A stretch of 64,000 nucleotides of DNA, taken from the NCBI GenBank assembly GCA_963811905.1, contig CAWETK010000010.1:1-64000 (forward strand), written 5' to 3'. A program made the position numbers and the translations under genes. This stretch comes from DATFVA01 sp963811905 (GTDB lineage: Bacteria > Bacteroidota > Ignavibacteria > Ignavibacteriales > Ignavibacteriaceae). The notes beneath the pieces are model-generated. The model ran no database searches, was not told the DNA's origin, and was given only the letters and a program-made list of their open reading frames with translations. Below, piece by piece: positions 46,415-54,640 of this stretch; position 1 is the first letter of the stretch; every line of letters begins with the position of its first letter.

Positions 46415-48346
46415 TTAATTAAATAATTCCCAGGCTACACCGAATCTTATTCCTCTTCTGTACATCGGGTAATAAGGGACTATATAGTAAGTTTCATCGA
46501 GCAGGTTCTCCCAGGTAAAATATGCGATTGCAACTTTTTGTATTTCACCTGCAAGCGTAAAATCAACGGTTATAAATTCACCTGCAGAATTATATTCACG
46601 GCCGGAAGCCCATACCTTCTGATTTGAGTTATAATTAATGGCAAATCCGGTTTTAAGATTGAGGTTATCTTCAAAGAAATACCCGTCAAGGTATATCCCG
46701 CCCGTTAATTTTATTTTGGGTGAAGCTATGGATAAAGTCTGAAGATTGCCGGAAGAGCTGTGCGTTGACAGGTCATAATAACTGCTGCCTTCAAGCAGAA
46801 TCTTCCAGACTTTCAGGCTGGCGCTTCCTCCTATCATTGTAGTACCGAGATCCAGGTAATAACCATCATTGGTAAAAGGATAGGGATTAACATATGTAAA
46901 ACTTTTACTTCTGTTGATAAATTTAGCGCCAAGGTTAAAGCCCTCAAAACTTGCATCGGCAGATAGCTCGAGTGTATTTAAATTTTCATTCAGATTTGCA
47001 GATTTGTAATTGGAGTAACCGCCGTAAAGTTTCAGATTGTCATAAAGATTCAGCGAAACATCAAATCCAAGCCCGTTATATGTCCGTGAACTGCCATCAC
47101 TGATATTCTGAAACTTATAAAAGACGGAAGGAGTAATTATACTGTCAAGGATGTTAAGACTCAAAACCGGCGAAAGTGTGAAATAGTTTGTATTAACTTC
47201 TGTATTTAACCCCGGTATGTAATATTTTGTATTTGTCTTTTCATACTGTGCAAGTACTTTAAGATCAGCAAAAGCCAGAGTTATATCCTGTCTCAGCAGA
47301 GCTCCGCCCGTCTTATTCTTGTCTCTCCGGGGATAGGTCAGGACATCAGGCGGATTACTGACCTCATCATTACTGAACCGGTAATACAGGCTAAAGTCCG
47401 TCCTTGAGTTCTTTAAGGGATCTGCAAATAACCGGAGAGCCAGGTTATGCTGAAGTATGTTTAATCTCCTCTGCGGATAATAAACGGGGGCACTCTGTTC
47501 ATCATACAGTACCGCATCAAGGCTGATACCGGCTTGTATTATACTATCCGCGTCTACACCTCCGTTCAAACCAGCATCATAATCATTATATCCGTATGAT
47601 GCCGTTAGATTCACTTTGTTTGAAAAGAGATATTTAAGGTGAGCCTCGCCCTGCCATATACTGAAATTACTGTTCACATAGCTCAGATCAGCTTTCCTGT
47701 TTGAAATATCAAGAGTAAATATTGCATTCTTAAATAGAATGGCGTTGAAAACCGCATCAATAAATGCTTCACCGGATGGACCTTCGTAATACTTTATTCT
47801 TGTGTACGGCCTGATGGAAAGAATATCTCTTTTAATGAAATTAACGCTGATGGGATTGCTTGCCGGTCCGTATAGAAACCCGCGCGGAGAGGGAACAATC
47901 TCAATAGAATCAATCATCTCCGACGGCACCAGGTTCAGGTTGAAATCACCAGAACTCCGGTTATTGACATAAATGCCGTTTTCAAAGTAGCTGATATCAT
48001 TCGTACCGTACAGAATAAGCTCGTTCGGATGGCCTATAAAGCCATAGTTCTTTAGAAAACTCATACCAAAAGGTGTAAAGAGATCCCCCGTATATCGGTA
48101 GTCAAGGAAGTCGATTTTTTTCCGGTTGATGAAATTGCCGGCGGAATAAAACGGCTTTTGATAAAGGGGGACAATAGTATCAGCTTTTGCCGTTTCCTTC
48201 TTTGTACTCAGAAAACCTGTTGTATCCGAAGCAACTGTATCGATTACACCTGCCCGGGTTGTGTCGACATAAACCGAATCCTTTCCCTGGGGAAAAGCAG
48301 CGGCTGCGGAAACCAAAAACAGGAAAATGCCAAACCATCTCATCAT
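46415..48346 (-). CDS. TonB-dependent receptor-like outer-membrane protein
   Basis: A longer frame reaches 48412, but I choose Met at 48346 (or 48343), which begins a signal peptide MMRWFGIFLFLVSAAAAF. The N-terminal ~200 residues include a plug-domain pattern (NELILYGTNDISYFENGIYV, DSIEIVPSPRGFLYGPASNPISV) and the rest is a beta barrel ending YFTWENLLDETYYIVPYYPMYRRGIRFGVAWELF. The NLLDETYY box is typical of TonB-receptor ends. A TonB box is not obvious and the usual N-terminal extension is missing, so it may be a small vitamin or siderophore receptor. Substrate unknown. Followed 17 bp later by a membrane glycosyltransferase. Confidence 0.85.
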   Translation of the reverse strand: MMRWFGIFLFLVSAAAAFPQGKDSVYVDTTRAGVIDTVASDTTGFLSTKKETAKADTIVPLYQKPFYSAGNFINRKKIDFLDYRYTGDLFTPFGMSFLKNYGFIGHPNELILYGTNDISYFENGIYVNNRSSGDFNLNLVPSEMIDSIEIVPSPRGFLYGPASNPISVNFIKRDILSIRPYTRIKYYEGPSGEAFIDAVFNAILFKNAIFTLDISNRKADLSYVNSNFSIWQGEAHLKYLFSNKVNLTASYGYNDYDAGLNGGVDADSIIQAGISLDAVLYDEQSAPVYYPQRRLNILQHNLALRLFADPLKNSRTDFSLYYRFSNDEVSNPPDVLTYPRRDKNKTGGALLRQDITLAFADLKVLAQYEKTNTKYYIPGLNTEVNTNYFTLSPVLSLNILDSIITPSVFYKFQNISDGSSRTYNGLGFDVSLNLYDNLKLYGGYSNYKSANLNENLNTLELSADASFEGFNLGAKFINRSKSFTYVNPYPFTNDGYYLDLGTTMIGGSASLKVWKILLEGSSYYDLSTHSSSGNLQTLSIASPKIKLTGGIYLDGYFFEDNLNLKTGFAINYNSNQKVWASGREYNSAGEFITVDFTLAGEIQKVAIAYFTWENLLDETYYIVPYYPMYRRGIRFGVAWELFN

Positions 48347-48468
48347 TGGATAGAACTGCACTCTTATTAATAAGATAAGTGAAAAAATAAATAAATAAGA
48401 ACTAAGCCACAAAGCCTTAATTACAGGGCCGGCAGAGGGTGTGAATAATTTGTAAAAACATCAGATTC

Positions 48469-48476
48469 TATTTTTG
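48469..48476 (+). promoter_or_regulatory. Putative Bacteroidota-type promoter for the HU gene
   Basis: TATTTTTG (48469-48476) matches the TAnnTTTG -7 box; a TTG lies 16 nt upstream at 48450-48452, slightly short of the usual spacing. It is 66 bp before the HU start, a highly expressed gene. Confidence 0.4.
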
Positions 48477-48541
48477 TTTAGAATTAAAAATTTATAAATT
48501 TCGCAAGAACTTATTTAATCAATTTAAAGAGAGGATTCACT

Positions 48542-48838
48542 ATGGCAAATTCTAAACCAATGACCAAGGGTCAAATACTTGATCACCTTGCTAAGAAAAC
48601 CGGTTCCACCAAGAAATTAGCCGGACAATTTCTTGATGAGTTAGTTTTATTATCTTACAAAGAAGCCAAAAAGTCTTTCGTTATACCGGGACTTGGCAAA
48701 TTGTTAGTCGTTGACAGAAAGAAAAGAATGGGAAGAAATCCTGCCACAGGAGCTACAATGATGATTCCTGCAAAGAAAGCTCTTAAGTTCAGAATTGCAA
48801 AGCAGGCAAAAGACGCCGTAGCTCCTCCAAAGAAATAA
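48542..48838 (+). CDS. HU family nucleoid protein
   Basis: A 98-residue histone-like DNA-binding protein: helices KGQILDHLAKKTGSTKKLAGQFLDEL, the beta-arm with GLGKLLVVDRKKRMGRNPATGATMMIPAKKALKFRIA including the minor-groove-intercalating Pro of RNPATG. The lysine/proline C-terminal tail (APPKK) is short. It compacts and bends DNA; in this group such proteins are abundant. Preceded by a promoter-like box and a GAGAGGA ribosome site, followed by a strong terminator. Confidence 0.94.
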   Translation: MANSKPMTKGQILDHLAKKTGSTKKLAGQFLDELVLLSYKEAKKSFVIPGLGKLLVVDRKKRMGRNPATGATMMIPAKKALKFRIAKQAKDAVAPPKK

Positions 48839-48855
48839 TCTCAGTCCAAAATTAA

Positions 48856-48886
48856 AAAGAGGCTGGCACCAAAGACCAGCCTCTTT
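48856..48886 (+). terminator. Intrinsic terminator after the HU gene
   Basis: AAAGAGGCTGG (48856-48866) pairs with CCAGCCTCTTT (48876-48886), an 11-bp perfect stem with a 9-nt loop, followed by CATTTT. It ends the short HU transcript. Confidence 0.85.
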
Positions 48887-48976
48887 CATTTTACATCTAA
48901 ACTGATAATTTATCATTTCAGGTTCAGAACCAGTAATATTAAGCTGACCAGAGGAGTTGAAAAATATTTCCTTTTA

Positions 48977-49669
48977 TTATTTCCCATCAACTATAGTTTT
49001 AATTTTTTCCTTGAGCGTTTGAAATCTATCTGTCTGAAGCTCAAAAGGTAAATGAACTAGGATTGCTTCTTCTTTTTCGGGTTTAAGTAATTCAGCTAAT
49101 TCTTTTCTCAAATAAATTTTCACATCATTGGGAGCTTCTGCAATTTCTTTTACTATATTTTTTCTACAATCTAAAACATAAACAATATCTTCAAAATGTC
49201 TGCTTACCCTTGCATCTTCTCCTCTATCATGAAAAGCATTGAATTTTGTTGCAAGGAAATAAGATATATGCAAAAGTTTAATTGTTTTATCGTCGATTTG
49301 AACTTTTTCTAGTTTTTTTAGCCCTGGCTCAAACCATTTGTCAGCCTGTGCCCATCCTACTTCTTTAGTAGACATTATATCAATTAAGATATCTTGATAT
49401 CTGAAACGACACATAACTTCCTGATCCTGTGCCGGAAAAAATTTCTTTTTTGCTAGCTTTTCTTGAAATTTAATCAGATCTCCATACGCAGCTATTTCAA
49501 GGAAAATATCAACATCTTTTGTGGGACGAACATCAGAGGCAGCAGGGTCGTCTGCATATAAAGCTAATACTGAGCCGCCAACATATACAACTTCATTATT
49601 AAGCTCACCTAATGCATCAGCAACTTTTTTAATTAACTTTTTGTTAATGGTTCTTTGATTATAATTCAA
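48977..49669 (-). CDS. Nucleotidyltransferase-fold protein (AbiEii/type IV toxin-like)
   Basis: A 230-residue protein with a nucleotidyltransferase fold: YVGGSVLALYAD (GGS at residues 31-33), KDVDIFLE with the metal-binding Asp pair (52, 54), then YQDILIDIMS. The following helical part (LLHISYFLATKFNAFHDRGEDARVSRHFEDI) includes a conserved Asp/His region. It most resembles AbiEii-type toxins of abortive-infection systems, which transfer nucleotides to tRNA or other targets. Here it overlaps by 11 bp the end of an HTH protein gene that precedes it on the same strand, the order of AbiE operons (regulator first). Substrate is unknown. Confidence 0.8.
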   Translation of the reverse strand: MNYNQRTINKKLIKKVADALGELNNEVVYVGGSVLALYADDPAASDVRPTKDVDIFLEIAAYGDLIKFQEKLAKKKFFPAQDQEVMCRFRYQDILIDIMSTKEVGWAQADKWFEPGLKKLEKVQIDDKTIKLLHISYFLATKFNAFHDRGEDARVSRHFEDIVYVLDCRKNIVKEIAEAPNDVKIYLRKELAELLKPEKEEAILVHLPFELQTDRFQTLKEKIKTIVDGK

Positions 49670-50180
49670 TAATTCTCCTTTTTAATTCTTTCATCGCCAA
49701 TTTTTGTTCTCTTATTTTGCCTACCCGTATAGAATCAATCAGTGCCAATACCTCATATAACCTATCGTCTTGAAGTGAAATCTCCGGGACAGTTTTGTAC
49801 AATGGTTCAATAGATTGACCCCGCAATATCCCTTCATGATACGGCCACACAAAGGATTCCTCAGCATTTAACGATCCCTTAAGAGGCGGAGCTGAATGTG
49901 CAGTGGGGATTCCTCTGACTAACGGTCCGGGTCTTTGCGGGAATGTATATTTAAGTCCAAATTCAAGAAACTCGAGCAAGGCTTTCCTCATAATATTCCT
50001 CTTATCGGAGCTCAATAATCCTCCGATAGCTGACCTATTTAATGATTCACTTACTTCACTGGCACTAATTTTTAATTTGTTTGATAACTCCTTAGCCAGC
50101 CAGTGTTTGTTTCTAAATAAAGCTATTTGAACAAGAATCAGGATATCTAAAGGTCTCATTCCATTATGTTTTTTCATCAT
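49659..50180 (-). CDS. HTH protein, likely antitoxin/regulator of the nucleotidyltransferase
   Basis: An extended frame begins at 50273, but the Met at 50180 is preferred because a 33-bp palindrome (50188-50220) lies directly upstream and would otherwise be coding. The 173-residue protein has an N-terminal winged-helix-like segment (GMRPLDILILVQIALFRNKHWLAKELSNKL, KISASEVSESLNRSAI) and a low-complexity Pro-rich middle (PQRPGPLVRGIPTAHSAPPL). The stop overlaps the nucleotidyltransferase start by 11 bp, so translation is coupled. Domain order and overlap are those of type IV-like toxin-antitoxin pairs. Family assignment of the HTH is uncertain. Confidence 0.65.
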   Translation of the reverse strand: MMKKHNGMRPLDILILVQIALFRNKHWLAKELSNKLKISASEVSESLNRSAIGGLLSSDKRNIMRKALLEFLEFGLKYTFPQRPGPLVRGIPTAHSAPPLKGSLNAEESFVWPYHEGILRGQSIEPLYKTVPEISLQDDRLYEVLALIDSIRVGKIREQKLAMKELKRRIIEL

Positions 50181-50187
50181 AGTCTCC

Positions 50188-50220
50188 AATTCGTGATTCG
50201 CAAATTGCGTATTACAAATT
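50188..50220. promoter_or_regulatory. 33-bp near-palindrome, likely autoregulatory operator
   Basis: AATTCGTGATTCGCAAATTG and the following 13 bases form an imperfect palindrome: 26 of 33 positions match their reverse complement, centred at 50204 with TTCGCAAATTGCG in the core. It lies 8 bp upstream of the chosen HTH start (50180). Autoregulation by the HTH protein is inferred. Confidence 0.5.
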
Positions 50221-50331
50221 AAGAAAACGCCCTTTAAACTACAAAAAACTGTCTCTGAACTAATTTTGTACAAATTTCAGCTCCGGATTTTTTCCTGAGA
50301 TTATGTAACCGTGAGAAGATAAAAAATGCAA

Positions 50332-50339
50332 TATTTTTG
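50332..50339 (+). promoter_or_regulatory. Possible TAnnTTTG-type -7 box for the HEPN-MNT pair
   Basis: TATTTTTG lies 37 bp upstream of the HEPN remnant start at 50376, the same sequence as upstream of the HU and S9 peptidase genes. Confidence 0.3.
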
Positions 50340-50375
50340 TTAAATTTAATATTAAGTAATAAAATAGCTGACGTT

Positions 50376-50544
50376 ATGACTCAGGAAGAACATATTGAAT
50401 ACCGGATAGACAGCGCGGAATATTGAGGTTAGATATCCGGAATATAAGAATGAATTTTATAAAACCTGCACAAAAGTATATACGGAAGAAAAGATTAAAG
50501 AAATTAAAGAGTTATATCAATGGTTAAAATCCCTGACAAAATAA
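50376..50544 (+). pseudogene. HEPN toxin gene remnant with internal deletion
   Basis: ATG at 50376 opens MTQEEHIEYRIDSAEY then TGA at 50424-50426. These residues match the standard N-terminus of HEPN (PF05168) proteins paired with MNT genes. One frame over, from 50422, the reading IEVRYPEYKNEFYKTCTKVY...ELYQWLKSLTK, ending TAA at 50542-50544, is the standard C-terminus of the same family. About 60-70 middle residues, including the RX4-6H catalytic helix, are missing, so no active HEPN RNase can be made. The C-terminal part overlaps the MNT start at 50520, the usual arrangement of HEPN-MNT (type VII) operons. Confidence 0.85.
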
Positions 50545-50837
50545 GAAGTATCGCTGAAAGATATATTCTATTATTAAGAGACAACAATATTTTCGTAGAA
50601 AATGCCTATTTATTCGGTAGCTACGTCAGGGGTAACAATAATGAGTGGAGCGATATTGACTTAGCAATCGTTTCTGGTTCCTTTGAAGGGATAAGAATAA
50701 AAGACAGAGATAAGATCAGAAAGTTGACTTTATCAGTAAGTTCAAGCTTAGAAATATTCCCATTCAACCCGAGGGACTTTTCATTCGAAAATCCATTAGC
50801 AAAAGAAATTATTGAAACTGGGGTAAAATTAGTTTAG
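50520..50837 (+). CDS. MNT-type minimal nucleotidyltransferase antitoxin
   Basis: A 105-residue protein with GSYVRG at 33-38 and SDIDLAIV at 44-51 (Asp45 and Asp47), the complete catalytic signature of MNT/MntA proteins. In type VII systems MntA AMPylates the HEPN toxin and neutralises it. Here the toxin gene next to it is gutted, while this gene reads intact. It may be a passive survivor or may act on another target. ATG at 50520 overlaps the HEPN remnant. Confidence 0.9.
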   Translation: MVKIPDKIRSIAERYILLLRDNNIFVENAYLFGSYVRGNNNEWSDIDLAIVSGSFEGIRIKDRDKIRKLTLSVSSSLEIFPFNPRDFSFENPLAKEIIETGVKLV

Positions 50838-50937
50838 TGGATCATCACCGGTTGCCAGCTTAATCCCCAATATCTGTGAGCTGCATTTGATCGGGGAGTG
50901 TCAATTATGAATGCTCACTGTGCTTCCCTTTGTAATT

Positions 50938-51639
50938 TTATTCAGTATTGTGCATCATTGTTTTTGTTCCCATCATCTTCGGACTAAGGTATGGGATGCC
51001 GAGGTTAAGTCCTCTTAAAATAAAAATCAACGCGAGCATAAAAGCAAGCATGGGTATTGCTTTTGTTATCTTTCTTCTGATATTCAGACTGATAAGCTTG
51101 CCGAAAAGTGAAACCGCAAGCATTGCCGGTACAGTCCCTAATCCGAATAATACCATAAACAGCATTCCGGTTACAGGCGAACCCGTAGCCGCGGCTCCTG
51201 CAAGTCCTATGTAAACAAATCCGCAGGGAAGGAATCCGTTAAGGAAACCTATCAGCAGGAAAGACGGCAGACTCGTTCTCATAAATAGTTTCCCGATCGA
51301 TCGCTTTAAGGGCTCCGTGATTTTCAGGATGATGTTTATACCGAGGAATTTGTTTTTGTATTTCGCCGGTATTATCAGAAGAATTATGATTATCACCCCC
51401 AGTGCTATGGAAAGACTCTGCTGGTATCCCCATACTACAAAACCCTTCCCGAGGAAACCAAACAATAATCCCATTATCCCGTATGAGATTAACCTTCCGG
51501 CATTGTAAAGAACTCTCCCTGTGAAAAAAACAACATTGGAGGACTTTGGTACCGGCAGCGCAACAGCAATCGGTCCGCACATCCCGATACAATGAAAGCT
51601 GCCGAGGAAACCAATAGTTAAAGCTGTTATCAGTTCCAT
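50938..51639 (-). CDS. Sulfite exporter TauE/SafE-like membrane protein, cco-linked
   Basis: A 233-residue protein with about six membrane helices. The N-terminal segment GFLGSFHCIGMCGPIAVALP with the conserved HCxGMCG motif is the mark of the COG2836 group found with cbb3 oxidase and copper operons. A second half carries GFLNGFLPCGFVYIGLAG, with a Cys-Gly pair facing the first. The Cys motifs suggest metal (copper) or thiol transport rather than sulfite. It is the last gene of the cco operon, its start 1 bp after the ccoH stop. Confidence 0.85.
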   Translation of the reverse strand: MELITALTIGFLGSFHCIGMCGPIAVALPVPKSSNVVFFTGRVLYNAGRLISYGIMGLLFGFLGKGFVVWGYQQSLSIALGVIIIILLIIPAKYKNKFLGINIILKITEPLKRSIGKLFMRTSLPSFLLIGFLNGFLPCGFVYIGLAGAAATGSPVTGMLFMVLFGLGTVPAMLAVSLFGKLISLNIRRKITKAIPMLAFMLALIFILRGLNLGIPYLSPKMMGTKTMMHNTE

Positions 51640-52092
51640 TTAATTTATCATTATTGATTTTTCAGAATAATAATCTTTACCATCCATCCCCCACTCAACT
51701 TTAATTCTCCATAGACCTTTATCGAGTTTAGCAGTATTTATATATTGCTCATTCCGGTCAGAGACGGTTAAAGGAAGGGAGAAATCCTTTTTTGAACCTG
51801 AGGGACGATAAAAGTAAACTGTTCCTGCTGCCTTTTTATCAAACACAGAGTCAGGGAAAATCAGCTGTACAGAATTATTAAGAAAGGATATGCCCACTTC
51901 CTTTCCTGATTCGCTGGTATTATTAACTTTGTCTATCTGTTTCTGGTACCGCAATTCCTTGCCGTAATAATCTTTTGTAACCAGGTCTACATCCTGGTTC
52001 ATAAAGACATATACGATCACGATCAATATCCCCATAAAAACTATAATGGATAAAAGTATTCCCGTTCCCCAGTTCCATTTAATCTTTTTCAT
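51640..52092 (-). CDS. ccoH: CcoH/FixH family protein, cbb3 oxidase assembly
   Basis: A 150-residue protein: one membrane helix near residues 12-32 followed by a periplasmic beta domain with YYGKELRYQKQIDKVN and a C-terminal KLDKGLWRIKVEWGMDGKDYYSE, the FixH signature. It associates with the cbb3 complex during assembly. Its start overlaps the ccoG end by 14 bp, so the genes are coupled. Confidence 0.9.
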   Translation of the reverse strand: MKKIKWNWGTGILLSIIVFMGILIVIVYVFMNQDVDLVTKDYYGKELRYQKQIDKVNNTSESGKEVGISFLNNSVQLIFPDSVFDKKAAGTVYFYRPSGSKKDFSLPLTVSDRNEQYINTAKLDKGLWRIKVEWGMDGKDYYSEKSIMIN

Positions 52093-53527
52093 CGTGTCCC
52101 TTCTCTTTATGTTCCATTACTACAGGACCGAGGAAGGAAGTACTTAGAACATTAATCTGTTTCCCGTTTGAGTATACCCCGATATTCAAAGGAGTATTCA
52201 TAGTTTTTATTTCATCCTGATCAAGTACAACCATAAACTTTCCATCATAAATCTCCTGCGGCTTCAGATCTATCGGCCTGCCGATTAACTCAAGTTTCCC
52301 GTCAAGGTTTTCAAGTTTAAGCTCAATGTGAGTTTCCTGGTAAGTTTTGTTGACGATATTTACATCGTATAGGTTGCTTATTTTATCGTCTGCCTGTTTC
52401 TGGTAAAGCATACCCGGGGTGCGAAGGACGTTAAAATCATAATCCGTCCTTGCAGAAAGCAGGTATCCAAGTACTCCCAGAAGCACAACCAGTATTACTG
52501 AGTAAAATACTGCACGGGGAGTAAAACGGAACTTCGATTTATTTTCTATAGAATTCAGTGATGCATAACGGATCAAACCCCGCGGTCTTTTAACTTTATC
52601 CATTACATCGTCGCAGGCATCTATACACGCCGTGCAATTTACACACTCAAGCTGTATTCCGTTTCTTATATCAATTCCGGTAGGACATACATCAACGCAA
52701 AGGTGACAGTCTACACAGTCACCAAGATCAGACTGATCCTCGCTCTTTCTGATTTTTCCTCTTGGCTCGCCCCGTACATTATCATAGGCAATCACTACCG
52801 AATCCCTGTCGAGCAATACTCCCTGGAGTCGCCCGTAAGGACAAACGATAGTACAGGCCTGCTCCCGGAAATATGAAAACACCCAGTAAAATACACCAGA
52901 GAATGCAAGGATTGAAATAAGTCCCTCTACATGCTCTGAGGGAGGATCGGTGATAATCTTAATAAGGTTATCCATACCGATAAGGTATGATAGGAAGATA
53001 TTCGAAATAAAAAATGAAATGGCGAAAAAGATAACATACTTGCTTACCTTTTTAATTGTTTTTTTAGAATCCCACGAAGCCTCAGATAATTTTTTCTGCT
53101 GAAGCCAGTCGCCTTCAAGCCAGTATTCTATTTTACGGAAAACCATCTCCATAAATATCGTCTGGGGACAGGCCCATCCGCAGAAAACTCTGCCGAATAC
53201 TGCAGTAAAAAGAATTACGAATACAATGATCGCTATCATTGCAATTACAAAGAGATATAGATCGTGAGGTCCGAAAGGGATCCCGAACAGAATAAAATTT
53301 CTGTTCAGAAAATCAAATAACATAAACTGGTGGCCGTTTACTTTAATAAAAGGCATTCCTACCAGTATCACCAGCAGCATAAAACTTACAAGCGTCCTTG
53401 CATTATAAAATCTGCCGGAAGGTTTTTTGGGATAGATCCAGTTCCTTTTCCCTTCCTTATTTACCGTTGAAAGCTGATCCCTGAAAGAATCATCGGTTTC
53501 TTTTATTTCTGTCTTTTCTTCAGTCAT
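52079..53527 (-). CDS. ccoG: CcoG/FixG, membrane ferredoxin-type cupric reductase
   Basis: A 482-residue membrane protein with a RdxA-type architecture: N-terminal helices, FCGWACPQTIFMEMVFRKIEYWLEGD, CTIVCPYGRLQGVLLD, two [4Fe-4S] motifs CVDCHLCVDVCPTG and CVNCTACIDACDDVMDKVKRP, then a C-terminal periplasmic Ig-like domain. CcoG reduces Cu(II) so that Cu(I) can be handed to the oxidase. It follows ccoP by 27 bp and overlaps ccoH. Confidence 0.95.
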   Translation of the reverse strand: MTEEKTEIKETDDSFRDQLSTVNKEGKRNWIYPKKPSGRFYNARTLVSFMLLVILVGMPFIKVNGHQFMLFDFLNRNFILFGIPFGPHDLYLFVIAMIAIIVFVILFTAVFGRVFCGWACPQTIFMEMVFRKIEYWLEGDWLQQKKLSEASWDSKKTIKKVSKYVIFFAISFFISNIFLSYLIGMDNLIKIITDPPSEHVEGLISILAFSGVFYWVFSYFREQACTIVCPYGRLQGVLLDRDSVVIAYDNVRGEPRGKIRKSEDQSDLGDCVDCHLCVDVCPTGIDIRNGIQLECVNCTACIDACDDVMDKVKRPRGLIRYASLNSIENKSKFRFTPRAVFYSVILVVLLGVLGYLLSARTDYDFNVLRTPGMLYQKQADDKISNLYDVNIVNKTYQETHIELKLENLDGKLELIGRPIDLKPQEIYDGKFMVVLDQDEIKTMNTPLNIGVYSNGKQINVLSTSFLGPVVMEHKEKGHDEKD

Positions 53528-53554
53528 CTTAACATATCCATAGTTTAACTAATT

Positions 53555-54439
53555 TTACTGGTTTACCTGGGTACTGTCACCTTCCCAGATTGTTCCCTGG
53601 GGTTCCTTGGGATTTGCAGGATGCGTTCCCTGTAAAGAAAGTACATAACTGGCTACCTGCTGCATTTGTTTGGGATTCAATTGAGTCTGCCAGCTTACCA
53701 TTCCCTTTGCAGGAACTCCGTATTTAATAGTTGTAAATACATTTTTTATTCCGCCGCCATGTATCCAGTACTTATCCGTTAAATTAGGACCAACAACGCC
53801 GCCTGCATCAGGACCATGACAGGGAACGCAGTTAGTCTTAAATATATCTTTCCCCGATTCCAGATCATTCAGATCATTCAGCCTGGTTACATTTTCTTCC
53901 GTTACAAATGCACCCGATGCTTCAAGCTGTGCTTTCTTTAAGGAATAAGCCTGCATTTCCGAATCATACTCATCAATTTGAGATTTCCCTGCCGAAAATA
54001 CTTCATAATTGAACATATAATAAATGGCAAAAATTAGTGTAGCATAAAAAAGATAATTAAACCATGGAGGGACGCGGTTATCAAGTTCCTTAATGCCGTC
54101 ATAATCATCTTCCATCAGTATCTCATCCTCTTTGTCAAGCGGAGCAGCTTTTGTCATTGCCTGCCGTATACGTGCCCATAAGGAAGCTTTTCCCGGCTCC
54201 TCTACTGCCTTTTCCTCCTCCTTTATTTCTTCAGTTCCGAAATACATAAACCCGTATATGATCGCCATGATCAATACAAAGAAAAGTATTCCAAGTACTT
54301 TATAATAAGCCGGTCCGAGGACTCCTTCTTCAACCGTTACCGCCTCCTGTGCAAAAACAAAACCGCCTTGAAGAAGGAACATCGCAATTGTTAAAAATAC
54401 TTTCATTAAAATCTTTCTATTTATCTTCATTATAATCAC
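53555..54439 (-). CDS. ccoP: Cytochrome c oxidase cbb3-type subunit CcoP, single-heme form
   Basis: A 294-residue protein with an N-terminal hydrophobic start resembling a signal peptide (FLTIAMFLLQGGFVFAQ), a second helix (VLGILFFVLIMAIIYGFMYF), a third (WFNYLFYATLIFAIYYMFNY) preceded by the LDNRVPPWFNY motif, and a C-terminal cytochrome c domain with one heme site CVPCH. The Met ligand lies in PAKGMVSW. Proteobacterial CcoP has two hemes; this has one, as in many Bacteroidota. It overlaps ccoQ by 23 bp. Start could be Met at 54439 or 54430. Confidence 0.92.
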   Translation of the reverse strand: MIIMKINRKILMKVFLTIAMFLLQGGFVFAQEAVTVEEGVLGPAYYKVLGILFFVLIMAIIYGFMYFGTEEIKEEEKAVEEPGKASLWARIRQAMTKAAPLDKEDEILMEDDYDGIKELDNRVPPWFNYLFYATLIFAIYYMFNYEVFSAGKSQIDEYDSEMQAYSLKKAQLEASGAFVTEENVTRLNDLNDLESGKDIFKTNCVPCHGPDAGGVVGPNLTDKYWIHGGGIKNVFTTIKYGVPAKGMVSWQTQLNPKQMQQVASYVLSLQGTHPANPKEPQGTIWEGDSTQVNQ

Positions 54440-54629
54440 CTGTTAAGATTTTTTGCTGATGATTTTCAGGATCGAGAGGAAGTTCTCCCATTTTTTTAAG
54501 ATAGCCCTTGTCTGCCTTAAACGCCCAGACGATTAAAACAACGAAGAATACAAAAAAGACAATGAGAGAAAAAAGCGGATAAGCAGCTATTCCTTCAATC
54601 GATTCAAGATATTTACTCGCCATTTCCAT
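54417..54629 (-). CDS. ccoQ: CcoQ-like small cbb3 oxidase subunit
   Basis: A 70-residue protein with one membrane helix (PLFSLIVFFVFFVVLIVWAF) and a polar tail (KGYLKKMGELPLDPEN). It has the place and shape of CcoQ, the small stabilising subunit, between ccoNO and ccoP, and overlaps the latter by 23 bp. CcoQ is poorly conserved, so the assignment rests on position and topology. Confidence 0.8.
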   Translation of the reverse strand: MEMASKYLESIEGIAAYPLFSLIVFFVFFVVLIVWAFKADKGYLKKMGELPLDPENHQQKILTGDYNEDK

Positions 54630-54640
54630 AATATAGATTC

